A stretch of 54,238 nt of DNA, from positions 1 to 54,238 of the forward strand of contig JALGZR010000047.1 in the NCBI GenBank assembly GCA_025774805.1. The letters are read 5' to 3'. A program made the translations under genes and the position numbers. Shown here one piece after another: positions 1-7,449 of the stretch; position 1 is the first letter of the stretch, and each line of letters starts with the position of its first letter. The stretch is from a bacterium. GTDB taxonomy: Bacteria; ARS69. The notes beneath the pieces were generated by a model. The model had not been told where the DNA came from. It saw only the letters and a list, made by a program, of their open reading frames with translations, and made no database searches.

Positions 1-969
1 TGGGATCTGCTTCGCGGGTTCCTCGGAAGTCGGCATCAGGCGACGGCCCTGACGTTCGCCCTCTACTTCGCGACTCCCCTCTGGTTCACGAGCCGAACCC
101 TCTTCACGGAGCCCTGGCTCTGGTCCCTGGCCGTGCTCGCCGTCTGGTGTCTCCGGGCCGAACGCTGGATCCTCGGCTCACTGGCGCTTGGTCTGACGTT
201 CTTCGTCAAGGAGACGGGTGCCCTGATCGTGGCGTGTGTACTCCTCGCGACGTGGGATCGGAGAGGCTTCCGGATCGCGGGGCGCGTCGCGACCCTACCA
301 TTCCTCTTCCTGCTTCTCTACCTGGCCAAGAACTGGGCGATCTACGGGGGACCATTTCACACGTTCCAACCCTACGAAGTCGGGAGACCGCTCGAGGGAA
401 TCGTCGGTCTCCTCTTCGACCCGAGCCACGGACTTCTGCCGTTCGCCCCGGTGCTCGTGCTGGGAGCGCTCGGGTGGATCGTTCGGGGGACCGAGCCGAG
501 CGGTTGGGTCCGGGCATCGAGCCATGCGGGGATCCTCTTCCTTCTCTACTTCGGGATCACGGCCGCGTGGAGGGATTGGGCCGGGGGATCCTGCTACGGA
601 CCCCGATTGATCGTACCCGTGATTCCCGTCTTCGCGCTCCCGATGGCGCTCGCCTGGAAGCGGTGGGGGACGACGGCGGTTTTCCTCGGCCCGTTCCGGG
701 TTCTCGTCCTACTCGGTTTCGCGATCCAGTGGACCGCCGCCTCTCACCCCTTCCACGCCTTCTGGTCGATCTCCGTGCCCGAGCTCATTCGACGCTTCCC
801 TTCCTACTTCGTCATCGGGGCGCTTCTGGGCGTCGGAATCGACTATCTGCTGTTCGTCCGCAGGAGGGACATTCCACCGCGGCGACCTGGCCGCCGGAGA
901 CCATTGGATCTGCGGGCGAACCTCCCCAGCCGCCGGGGTCGGGTCGTGTCCACTCCACCCGGGTATTGA
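1..969 (+). CDS. Membrane glycosyltransferase, GT-C/GT39-like, C-terminal part (5' truncated)
   Basis: The reading frame is open from the first base, so the gene starts upstream of the window. An internal GTG at 133 is not needed as a start. The visible ~322 residues contain several hydrophobic helices. They also carry motifs common in bacterial GT39/ArnT-like membrane glycosyltransferases: TLFTEPW after a helix, a KETG turn, and GGSCYGPRLIVPVIP late in the protein, which resembles the GG-xx-GPR-xxLP-xxP signature of these enzymes. Such proteins transfer sugar from a polyprenyl-phosphate donor on the outer face of the inner membrane; the acceptor is unknown. The catalytic first loop lies outside the window. 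The last ~40 residues are basic and low-complexity. Family call is moderate; exact function cannot be given. Confidence 0.6.
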   Translation, partial: WDLLRGFLGSRHQATALTFALYFATPLWFTSRTLFTEPWLWSLAVLAVWCLRAERWILGSLALGLTFFVKETGALIVACVLLATWDRRGFRIAGRVATLPFLFLLLYLAKNWAIYGGPFHTFQPYEVGRPLEGIVGLLFDPSHGLLPFAPVLVLGALGWIVRGTEPSGWVRASSHAGILFLLYFGITAAWRDWAGGSCYGPRLIVPVIPVFALPMALAWKRWGTTAVFLGPFRVLVLLGFAIQWTAASHPFHAFWSISVPELIRRFPSYFVIGALLGVGIDYLLFVRRRDIPPRRPGRRRPLDLRANLPSRRGRVVSTPPGY

Positions 970-996
970 TGGAAGCCACCGCTTCCGACAGATTGT

Positions 997-1017
997 CTAG
1001 ATTGCATCCCTCACCAG
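997..1017. repeat. Degenerate half-copy of the CTAG palindromic repeat
   Basis: The bases CTAGATTGCATCCCTCACC match the left arm of the 182-bp element at 19130 (CTAGCCTGCATCTCTCACC) with three differences. No right arm follows. It lies in the 78-bp gap before the alanine-dehydrogenase-like gene and looks like a relic. Confidence 0.5.
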
Positions 1018-1047
1018 ATTTCAGGACTCCTTCGCGGAGGTTGTTCG

Positions 1048-2181
1048 ATGGTGATCGGAACACCCCGGGAGACCCACTGGCACGAGCACCGCGTGGGTCT
1101 CACGCCGTTCGGCGTGACCCGGTTGGTCCGGACGGGCCACACGGTTCTCGTCGAAAAGGACGCGGGAACGACCGCACATTTCACCGATGAGAACTACCAG
1201 GGGGCGGGGGCTCAGATCGTTTACGAAAGCGAGGAGGTGTACGGCCGATCGGACATCGTCTGCCGGGTCGGCCCGCTCAGCCTCGAGGAGATCGCATTCC
1301 TGAAGCCCGGGATTGCGATCTGCGGGTTCCATCACCTGGCCATCATGTCCACCGAGGACGTGAAGCGCCTGATGGAGTTGGAGGCCACGCTCATCGGCTA
1401 CGAGATCGTTCGGGACGAGCGGAACGACCTTCCGGTACTGAACCCCATGAGCGAGCTGGCGGGGCAGATGGCCATCCACGCGGCGGCCCACCTGCTCCAA
1501 AACGAGTCGAGAGGGCGTGGAATCCTCCTGGGAAGCGTTCCCGGCGTCCCGCCCCCGACCGTGCTCGTCCTCGGCGCAGGGACGGTGGGCCGCGCCGCCG
1601 TCCGGCAGGCCCTCGCATCCGGAGCGCACGTAATCGTCCTGGACGAGGACCTGCGCAAGCTCCGACTCGTCAACCATGAGTTCTCGGGGAGGGCGGTCAC
1701 GGTGATGGCGGGGGTTCAACGGCTCGAGTACTACACGGCCATCGCGGACGTCGTGGTCGGCGCGGTCCTGATTCCGGGTGCGCGCGCCCCCTTCGTGGTC
1801 ACCGAGGCGATGGTTCAAACGATGAAAGAGGGCAGCGTGATCATCGACGTGTCGATCGATCAGGGAGGCTGCGTGGAGACGAGCCGTCCGACGACCCTGC
1901 TCGATCCGACGTTCATCGTCCACGGCGTCGTGCACTACTGCGTGCCCAACATGACGGCGAACGTGGCGCGGTCGGCCTCCCGGGCCTTGGCGACCGCCGC
2001 AATGCCCTACGTGATGGCGCTCGCGGCCCGGGGAGTGGACGAGGGGCTGCGCGCCGATCCCGGGCTGGCCTCGGGCGTGTACCTCTATCGGGGGAAGATG
2101 GTGAACCGACCGCTCGGGGAGACTCTCGGCATACCCGTGTCCGACCTCGCCGCCGAGATCGGGGCAGGTGGGCAGTCATGA
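1048..2181 (+). CDS. Alanine dehydrogenase/PNT-family oxidoreductase (Ald-like)
   Basis: A 377-aa protein of the alanine dehydrogenase / transhydrogenase-alpha family, close to the usual ~370 aa. Such enzymes interconvert L-alanine and pyruvate plus ammonia with NAD(H) in the cytosol. Visible features are the N-terminal GTPRE..EHRVGLTP block, a catalytic-type His at 96 (GFHHLA), a Rossmann GAGTVG at 176-181, and the VSIDQGG block with Asp271. The substrate-binding Lys (Lys75 in characterised enzymes) appears to be Arg73 (DIVCRVGPL), and the usual NMPGAVP segment reads NMTANVA, so the substrate may differ. The ATG has a GGAGG 7 nt upstream. The stop overlaps the next gene's start (ATGA), so it is probably co-translated with the CoA-transferase. 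'Alanine dehydrogenase' is therefore a family label rather than a proven activity. Confidence 0.8.
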   Translation: MVIGTPRETHWHEHRVGLTPFGVTRLVRTGHTVLVEKDAGTTAHFTDENYQGAGAQIVYESEEVYGRSDIVCRVGPLSLEEIAFLKPGIAICGFHHLAIMSTEDVKRLMELEATLIGYEIVRDERNDLPVLNPMSELAGQMAIHAAAHLLQNESRGRGILLGSVPGVPPPTVLVLGAGTVGRAAVRQALASGAHVIVLDEDLRKLRLVNHEFSGRAVTVMAGVQRLEYYTAIADVVVGAVLIPGARAPFVVTEAMVQTMKEGSVIIDVSIDQGGCVETSRPTTLLDPTFIVHGVVHYCVPNMTANVARSASRALATAAMPYVMALAARGVDEGLRADPGLASGVYLYRGKMVNRPLGETLGIPVSDLAAEIGAGGQS

Positions 2182-3476
2182 ACTGGCTTCGAGATTACGG
2201 AGTGAAGCTCCGCACCGCGGAGGAGGCGGTCGGCATCGTCGAGAGCGGAAACCGGGTCTACTACGGCGGCAACGCGGCCATCCCGCAGGCTCTCATCCGC
2301 GCCCTGGCCGCGCGGCGCGATCAGCTGACGGACGTTCAGCTCAACCACGTGCTGCTGCTGGGGGAAGATCCCCTCTCCGCGTCCGGGATGGAAGGCCACT
2401 TCCGCCACAACTCCCTGTTCGTGGGGCCGGCCGATCGCACCGCCGTCAACGACGGACGCGCCGACTACATCCCGATCTTCCTGCACCACATTCCTCGCCT
2501 CTACCGGCGGGGGGTGCTGCCGCTCGACGTCGCGATGGTCCAGGTCTCGCCTCCGGACGAGCACGGGTTCATGAGCCTCGGGGTGGAGAACCTCGCATCG
2601 AAGTCGGCCTGCGAGACCGCGAAGAAGGTGATCGTGCAGGTGAACGAGCAGATGCCCCGCGTGCTCGGGGACTCATTCCTGCACGTGGGTCGGGTCGATG
2701 CCGTCGTGGAGCACACCGAGGCGCTGCCGACACTGGAGCCCCGGGCGGCCACCGAGGTGGAGAAGGCGATTGCGGAGCACATCCTGCCGCTGATCGAGCC
2801 GGGGGCCACGCTCCAAATGGGAATCGGAGGGATTCCGGATTCCGTCTATGCGGCACTGGAAGGAAACATGGACCTCGGGATTCACACCGAGATGATCTCC
2901 GACGGGGCCATGCACGCCATCGAGCGGGGAACGGTCACCGGAAACCGAAAGAGCCTACACCCGGGCAAGACGGTGATCACCTTCGCGCTGGGGACCGAGA
3001 CCCTCTACGAGTTCCTGGACAACAACCCCTTCATCGAGAGCCATCGGGTGGAGTATACAAACGACCCGTTCGTCGTGAGTCGCAACGAGAACCTCGTCGC
3101 GATCAACTCGGCGATCGAGCTGGATCTCACGGGGCAGGTCTGCTCGGACTCGATCGGGCCTTACATCTACTCCGGTTTCGGGGGCCAGGTGGACTTCATC
3201 CGGGGCGCGGCGCGGTCGAAGGGCGGCCGCCCCATCATCGCGCTCCCCGCCACGGCCCGAGAGGGCAAGTCGTCCCGTATCGTCCCTTTCCTCCACGAGG
3301 GGTCGGGGGTCGTCACGAGCCGGGGCGACGTCCACTACGTCGTGACGGAGTTCGGCGTGGTCAACCTCTTCGGGAAGAACCTGCGGGAGAGGGCCGAGGC
3401 GCTCATCGGGATCGCCCACCCCGACTTCCGCGAGGATCTGGAGCGAGCCGCCAGGGAGCGGAAGCTCTTTCCGTGA
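2178..3476 (+). CDS. Acetyl-CoA hydrolase/transferase family CoA-transferase (4-hydroxybutyrate/butyrate type)
   Basis: A 432-aa cytosolic enzyme of the family that includes 4-hydroxybutyrate CoA-transferase (AbfT/Cat2) and butyryl-CoA:acetate CoA-transferase. It moves CoA between carboxylic acids through a glutamyl-CoA intermediate. The catalytic Glu is at residue 238 in GIHTEMISDG, the same number as in characterised AbfT-type enzymes. GFGGQVDFIRGA and the C-terminal HPDFRE block are also typical. The length is normal. The start ATG overlaps the stop of the Ald-like gene, suggesting a two-gene catabolic or fermentative operon in which an amino acid is deaminated and its carbon skeleton is handled as a CoA ester. 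The acyl substrate cannot be read from the sequence. The last codons (RERKLFP) lie in a short repeat that recurs at 4391-4437. Confidence 0.88.
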   Translation: MNWLRDYGVKLRTAEEAVGIVESGNRVYYGGNAAIPQALIRALAARRDQLTDVQLNHVLLLGEDPLSASGMEGHFRHNSLFVGPADRTAVNDGRADYIPIFLHHIPRLYRRGVLPLDVAMVQVSPPDEHGFMSLGVENLASKSACETAKKVIVQVNEQMPRVLGDSFLHVGRVDAVVEHTEALPTLEPRAATEVEKAIAEHILPLIEPGATLQMGIGGIPDSVYAALEGNMDLGIHTEMISDGAMHAIERGTVTGNRKSLHPGKTVITFALGTETLYEFLDNNPFIESHRVEYTNDPFVVSRNENLVAINSAIELDLTGQVCSDSIGPYIYSGFGGQVDFIRGAARSKGGRPIIALPATAREGKSSRIVPFLHEGSGVVTSRGDVHYVVTEFGVVNLFGKNLRERAEALIGIAHPDFREDLERAARERKLFP

Positions 3477-3515
3477 CCGGGGCGGCCCGGATCGTCGAGA
3501 GCCGGTGGGCGATCA
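3446..3515. other. Composite repeat with a fossil ABC-transporter H-loop fragment
   Basis: Bases 3446-3490 match 4391-4437 almost exactly (two substitutions, two 1-nt indels). Bases 3487-3515 match 4621-4650 with one mismatch. On the minus strand the second block encodes IAHRLSTIRAA, the H-loop segment of the neighbouring ABC exporter. The two matched blocks are adjacent here but ~185 bp apart near the intact gene. This therefore looks like a duplicated copy of the exporter's 3' region that later suffered an internal deletion. The fragment has no functional ORF. Confidence 0.6.
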
Positions 3516-3651
3516 GCGTGCTGCGAACTTCGGAGCCATCGAGGGTGCAGACCGCCAGCCGGCCGGCCACGTAGGCCAGGAGTCTCCACGAGCCCACCGG
3601 GACACCGGGCGAGCCCTGGGCGTCGGCACCACCCTAGTGTAAAGTTGCCCG

Positions 3652-4335
3652 ATGAAACCCTCTCCGGCACCCCGCCTCGCGCCTCGAGCCCTGCGCACCC
3701 TCCTGATCGCGGCCGCGCTCGTCACGTTGATCCCGGCCTCTCCGGCGTCGGCCCGGGAGGAGCTGCTCGTCTACCTGGACAGCGGTGCGGCCTGGCCCGT
3801 CCACCCGGCGGAGTTCGGAGAGTTCTGGAGCACCGGATGGGGCTTCGGGACCGGGCTCGGGATTCCATTGACCCGCGAGTGGCAGCTGAACGGGCACATC
3901 CACTACTCCCGTTACGACGCGGACGGCGGCCGACAGGCCGGGGACCTCCTGCTCAGCGGTCCGGGCGGCGTGACCGTGCCGGTCGCGCGCATCGACGGGC
4001 GCGACCTCACCGTGATGACTCTCATGGCGGAAGTCCGCTTCCTCATTCCGACGCGGACTCCGACCCGGACCTGGTTCCTGGCCTTCGGTTTCGGGGTCGG
4101 GGACACGTTCACGGGAGACGCCACCGTGAAGTCGGTAGACCCCACGATGGATCCGATCGTGATCGTCGGTGAATCCGACGCGGCGTTCGCATCGTCGATG
4201 GGCGCCGGCGTGGAGATCGACGTCTCTGAGAGCTTCCGCCTCACGATCGGCTCGATCTACACCCTCATCTTTACGGAGGGTCCCAACATGCAGTTCCTGC
4301 CGCTGCGACTCGGTCTGGCCTGGCGGGTCCGTTGA
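3652..4335 (+). CDS. Secreted, probably outer-membrane beta-barrel-like protein, unknown function
   Basis: A 227-aa protein with a clear Sec signal peptide (basic start, LLIAAALVTLI core, cleavage after SPASA near residue 34). The mature part alternates polar and aromatic residues in short strands rich in Gly, Trp and Tyr (WGFGTGLGIPL, WQLNGHIHYS, FLAFGFGVGD). It ends on a strand-like LPLRLGLAWRVR, which fits a small outer-membrane beta-barrel of the OmpA-barrel/OmpW size class. No specific family is recognised. The gene sits alone between the CoA-transferase and a convergent ABC gene. TAGTGTAAAG at about 3635-3644 could be a -10 region; the untranslated leader would then be very short. Confidence 0.6.
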   Translation: MKPSPAPRLAPRALRTLLIAAALVTLIPASPASAREELLVYLDSGAAWPVHPAEFGEFWSTGWGFGTGLGIPLTREWQLNGHIHYSRYDADGGRQAGDLLLSGPGGVTVPVARIDGRDLTVMTLMAEVRFLIPTRTPTRTWFLAFGFGVGDTFTGDATVKSVDPTMDPIVIVGESDAAFASSMGAGVEIDVSESFRLTIGSIYTLIFTEGPNMQFLPLRLGLAWRVR

Positions 4336-4390
4336 CGACATCCCGCCGGCAAGGCGAGGTGGGCCCTTCGAGCCGCCCCCATCCGGCCGA

Positions 4391-4437
4391 AGCCGCCACG
4401 GGAGCGGAAGCTCTTCACGTGACCGGGGCGGCCCCGG
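4391..4437. repeat. Partner copy of the repeat at 3446-3490
   Basis: This ~47-bp stretch overlaps the 3' end of the minus-strand ABC gene and is nearly identical to 3446-3490, which covers the last codons of the CoA-transferase. It shows that sequence was exchanged or duplicated between the two gene ends. Confidence 0.6.
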
Positions 4438-6349
4438 GACTCACCAGCGTCCCCCCGGGGGCCCGCGACCGCGTCCGCCACAGCCCCTCGGTCCGCGCCG
4501 AGTCGCGGAGGCTCTGCTGCACGTAGAGGTCGAAGTACCGTCCGCGAAGCGCGAGCAGCTCTTCGTGGCTTCCCTCCTCCGCGATCTTCCCGTCCACGAT
4601 CACGACGATGCGATCGGCCGCCCGGATGGTCGAGAGCCGGTGGGCGATCACGAAGCTCGTACGTCCCTCGAGCACGCGGGCGAGACCCCGCTGGATTCTC
4701 CGCTCCGTTTCGGTATCGATCGACGACGTCGCCTCGTCCATCACGAGGATCTTCGGCTCGGCCAGAATCGCCCGGGCGAACGACACGAGCTGCTTCTGCC
4801 CCGTGGACAGACGATTCCCGTTCTCGCCCACCTGGGTCCGATAGCCGTCCTCGAGGCCCTGGATGAACTCGTGGGCGTCGACGACTTCCGCCGCCCGCTC
4901 GATCTCCCGATCCGTCGCCTTCAGTCGCCCGTAGCGGATGTTCTCCGCCACGGTCCCGCTGAAGAGGTGCGGGGTCTGGAGCACGATGCCGAGGTTCGAC
5001 TGGAGCCAGTGGAGGCCCCGCTTCCGGTAGTCGGTGCCGTCGATCCGGACCTCTCCGGAGGTCGGCTCGTAGAACCGGCAGAGCAGGCTCACGATCGTGG
5101 ACTTGCCGCCGCCGGTCGGTCCGACGAGGGCGATCGTCTCTCCCGAATCGACGGTCAGATCGAATCCGTCCAGGACCCGTGTCCCCTCGGCGTAAGCGAA
5201 CTGCACGTCGCGGAACTCGATCGTTCCGATCGTGTCGGGGCCGCCGTCCTCCGCGACCGCGGTCGCGGCCGGCAGGGAGGGGGATTCCGTGCGATGAGCG
5301 GACAGGAGCGCTCTCACCGCCTCGGAATCCCGGATCTCCGGCTCCGCCTCCACCAGACCGAGGATGCGCTCCGCCGACGCCTGCGCCATCTGCATCTCGG
5401 TGAACCAGTACGCCATCTCCTGGATCGGGTCGAAGAAGTGCCGCGTGTACGTCAGGAACGCGACGAGAGTTCCCAGAGTGATTCTCCCCGTCGTCACCTC
5501 CAGGCCGCCCGCCGCGAGCGCGAGACCCGTGGCCAGGCTTCCCAGCGTGAGAACGAGGGGAAGGTAGAGGGCGGAGTGCAGCGCGTTCCTCACCGACGCC
5601 GCGTACATCTCGCCGGACAGGTCGCGGAAGTCCTCGAGGTCGTGCCTCTCACGCACGAACACCTTGGTCGTGCGGACGCCCATGATGGCCTCGTTGAAGA
5701 ACGCCGTGATCCTGGAGTTCGTCTTCCGGACGACCCTCGAGCTGGCGAGGATGCGTCTCTGGAAGAACACGCTCATGCCGGCGAGGACGGGAATCACCGC
5801 CAACACGATCCCCGCGAGGCGCGCGTCCAGAACGAGCATCACCACGGCGATGCCCGCCATCAACGTCACCCCCCAGAAGAAGTCGAGCACGCCCCAGGCC
5901 ATGATCATCGAGAGTCGCTCGCAGTCGGAGGTCATCCGGGCCATGAGCCAGCCCACCGGTCGATGGTCGAAGAACGAGAACGAGAGCCGCTGCAGGTTCT
6001 CGAACCCGGCCCGGCGGATGTCGTGACTCACGTGGGTGCGGATGATCCCCCCGAGATGGACGAAGATCCCCACGCAGCCGCTGAGCGCGACCGTGAGGAG
6101 CGCGTACGCGGCCGCGTAGGGGAGGATCTCGGCCTCCCGCCCCCGAGCCACGACGTCGTCGATCAGACGACGGGTCACCAGGGGGAAAGCCGTGTCGACG
6201 ATGGCGAGAGCGATCGCCGAGGCGACCAGTCCGGCCACGTGTCGCCGGTACGGACGCGTGTACCCGAACAGCTTGCGCCACAGACCGAGATCGAGACCCC
6301 GCGCGTACGTCTCTTCCGCCGGTCCCCGTGCCGGCTTCGCTTCGGTCAT
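4415..6349 (-). CDS. ABC exporter half-transporter with the consensus ATP site (TM288/BmrD-like)
   Basis: A 644-aa type IV ABC exporter subunit: N-terminal cytosolic arm, six-helix transmembrane domain (about residues 40-340), then a nucleotide-binding domain. Walker A is GPTGGGKST at ~410-418. The signature is LSTGQ rather than LSGGQ. Walker B is LVMDEATS with the catalytic Glu at 539, and the H-loop is IAHRLSTIRAA. The intact Glu makes this the catalytically competent half; its odd LSTGQ would complete the degenerate site of the partner encoded at 7446-9284. The ATG at 6349 was chosen because it overlaps the GNAT gene's stop (ATGA). Likely role: heterodimeric export of a drug, lipid or peptide from the cytosol; substrate unknown. 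Confidence 0.9.
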   Translation of the reverse strand: MTEAKPARGPAEETYARGLDLGLWRKLFGYTRPYRRHVAGLVASAIALAIVDTAFPLVTRRLIDDVVARGREAEILPYAAAYALLTVALSGCVGIFVHLGGIIRTHVSHDIRRAGFENLQRLSFSFFDHRPVGWLMARMTSDCERLSMIMAWGVLDFFWGVTLMAGIAVVMLVLDARLAGIVLAVIPVLAGMSVFFQRRILASSRVVRKTNSRITAFFNEAIMGVRTTKVFVRERHDLEDFRDLSGEMYAASVRNALHSALYLPLVLTLGSLATGLALAAGGLEVTTGRITLGTLVAFLTYTRHFFDPIQEMAYWFTEMQMAQASAERILGLVEAEPEIRDSEAVRALLSAHRTESPSLPAATAVAEDGGPDTIGTIEFRDVQFAYAEGTRVLDGFDLTVDSGETIALVGPTGGGKSTIVSLLCRFYEPTSGEVRIDGTDYRKRGLHWLQSNLGIVLQTPHLFSGTVAENIRYGRLKATDREIERAAEVVDAHEFIQGLEDGYRTQVGENGNRLSTGQKQLVSFARAILAEPKILVMDEATSSIDTETERRIQRGLARVLEGRTSFVIAHRLSTIRAADRIVVIVDGKIAEEGSHEELLALRGRYFDLYVQQSLRDSARTEGLWRTRSRAPGGTLVSPGAAPVT

Positions 6350-7449
6350 GAGATTTCCTCCCCCTCCGTCCTCACGTGATGCTCCGGAGGTGAAGACGGG
6401 ATCTCCGGGGACGCTTCCCGAAGCGTCTTCACGTACGCCTCGAGGCGCCGCGTCACCTTCATGCCCACCTTCTCGTAGAGGTCGGTCGCCCGTACTTCGC
6501 TCTCGGCGTCCACGCCGAGAGCGATCGACGGGAACCCCCGACGCCGGCACTCCTCGAACGCGTGAAGCAGAAGCGCCCGGGCGATGCCCCGCCGACGCCA
6601 GGGACCGAGCACGCCCAGCTCGGACACGTAGGCCTGATTCGGATCCGCGTCGTGGAAGGGCCACGTGAAGCAAATGCCCACGATCCGGTCTCCCTCGACG
6701 GCGGCGAAGAAGAGCGACGGGTCGAACCGCGGCTCCTCGTCGAGTCGCTGCCGGAATCGCCGGAGTCCCTCCCCGGGGGTGACCTCCGCGATTCCCCAGT
6801 GGTCGGAGAACGAGTCGCGCCGCACGGCGAAGAAGGCCGCCTCGTCCTCTCCGCGCACCAACGGCCGAACGGCGATCCCCGGAGGCCAGGACGCCGCCTC
6901 TCGCGTCCCGTCCAGGTCCATCTCCATCGAGTAGAACCGGCGCCGCATCTCGTACTTCCTCCGGCGAAGTCGACGGCGGAGGTCCTCGTCGCGCACGTCG
7001 ACGCCGGTGCGAAGACAGATCTCCCCGTCGGGAGGAGCCAGCGGGACGTGAGCCGCGGCCCGACGCTCCACCCAGGTCACGAGCGCTTCGCCCAAACCCC
7101 GTCCCCGGTGGTCGGGGTCCACGGCTCCTCCGTGGAAGGCCAGCAGCCGGTGGGCGCCGAAGTCGTAGACCTCGTCGTAACCGACGATCGCTCCGTCGGG
7201 CGACACGATGGCGATCGCCCCGTCCCGCAGATCGAACACCGGGTCCTCCCACTCCCGCCGGGTCATCTCGGGACCACTCTCCTCCCGTCCCCCGTAGGCG
7301 CGGGCGCACGCGTTCAGCAGCGGCGCGACCTCCTCCGCGTCCTCGGGACGCAGCCCCCGGAACGCGTAGCCGGCGGAAAGGCTCAGCCCCTCGACGAAGT
7401 CGGTCGCCCTCACCGGCCGATTCGCCTTCATTTCGGGATGCGGGCTCAT
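6346..7449 (-). CDS. Tandem GNAT-domain acetyltransferase (mycothiol-synthase-like architecture)
   Basis: A 367-aa cytosolic protein with two GNAT folds. The first (about 30-190) has a weak acetyl-CoA loop, DPDHRGRGLGEALV. The second (about 195-345) has a good one, LGPWRRRGIARALL, followed by the typical DAES..ATDLYEKVGM end. Two GNAT domains in one chain is the layout of mycothiol synthase MshD and of several antibiotic or small-molecule N-acetyltransferases, but mycothiol itself is not implied. The gene lies between the two halves of an ABC exporter and overlaps both by 4 bp (ATGA), so all three are translationally coupled. A plausible inference is that it acetylates the exporter's substrate, for self-resistance or maturation. 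Confidence 0.8.
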   Translation of the reverse strand: MSPHPEMKANRPVRATDFVEGLSLSAGYAFRGLRPEDAEEVAPLLNACARAYGGREESGPEMTRREWEDPVFDLRDGAIAIVSPDGAIVGYDEVYDFGAHRLLAFHGGAVDPDHRGRGLGEALVTWVERRAAAHVPLAPPDGEICLRTGVDVRDEDLRRRLRRRKYEMRRRFYSMEMDLDGTREAASWPPGIAVRPLVRGEDEAAFFAVRRDSFSDHWGIAEVTPGEGLRRFRQRLDEEPRFDPSLFFAAVEGDRIVGICFTWPFHDADPNQAYVSELGVLGPWRRRGIARALLLHAFEECRRRGFPSIALGVDAESEVRATDLYEKVGMKVTRRLEAYVKTLREASPEIPSSPPEHHVRTEGEEIS

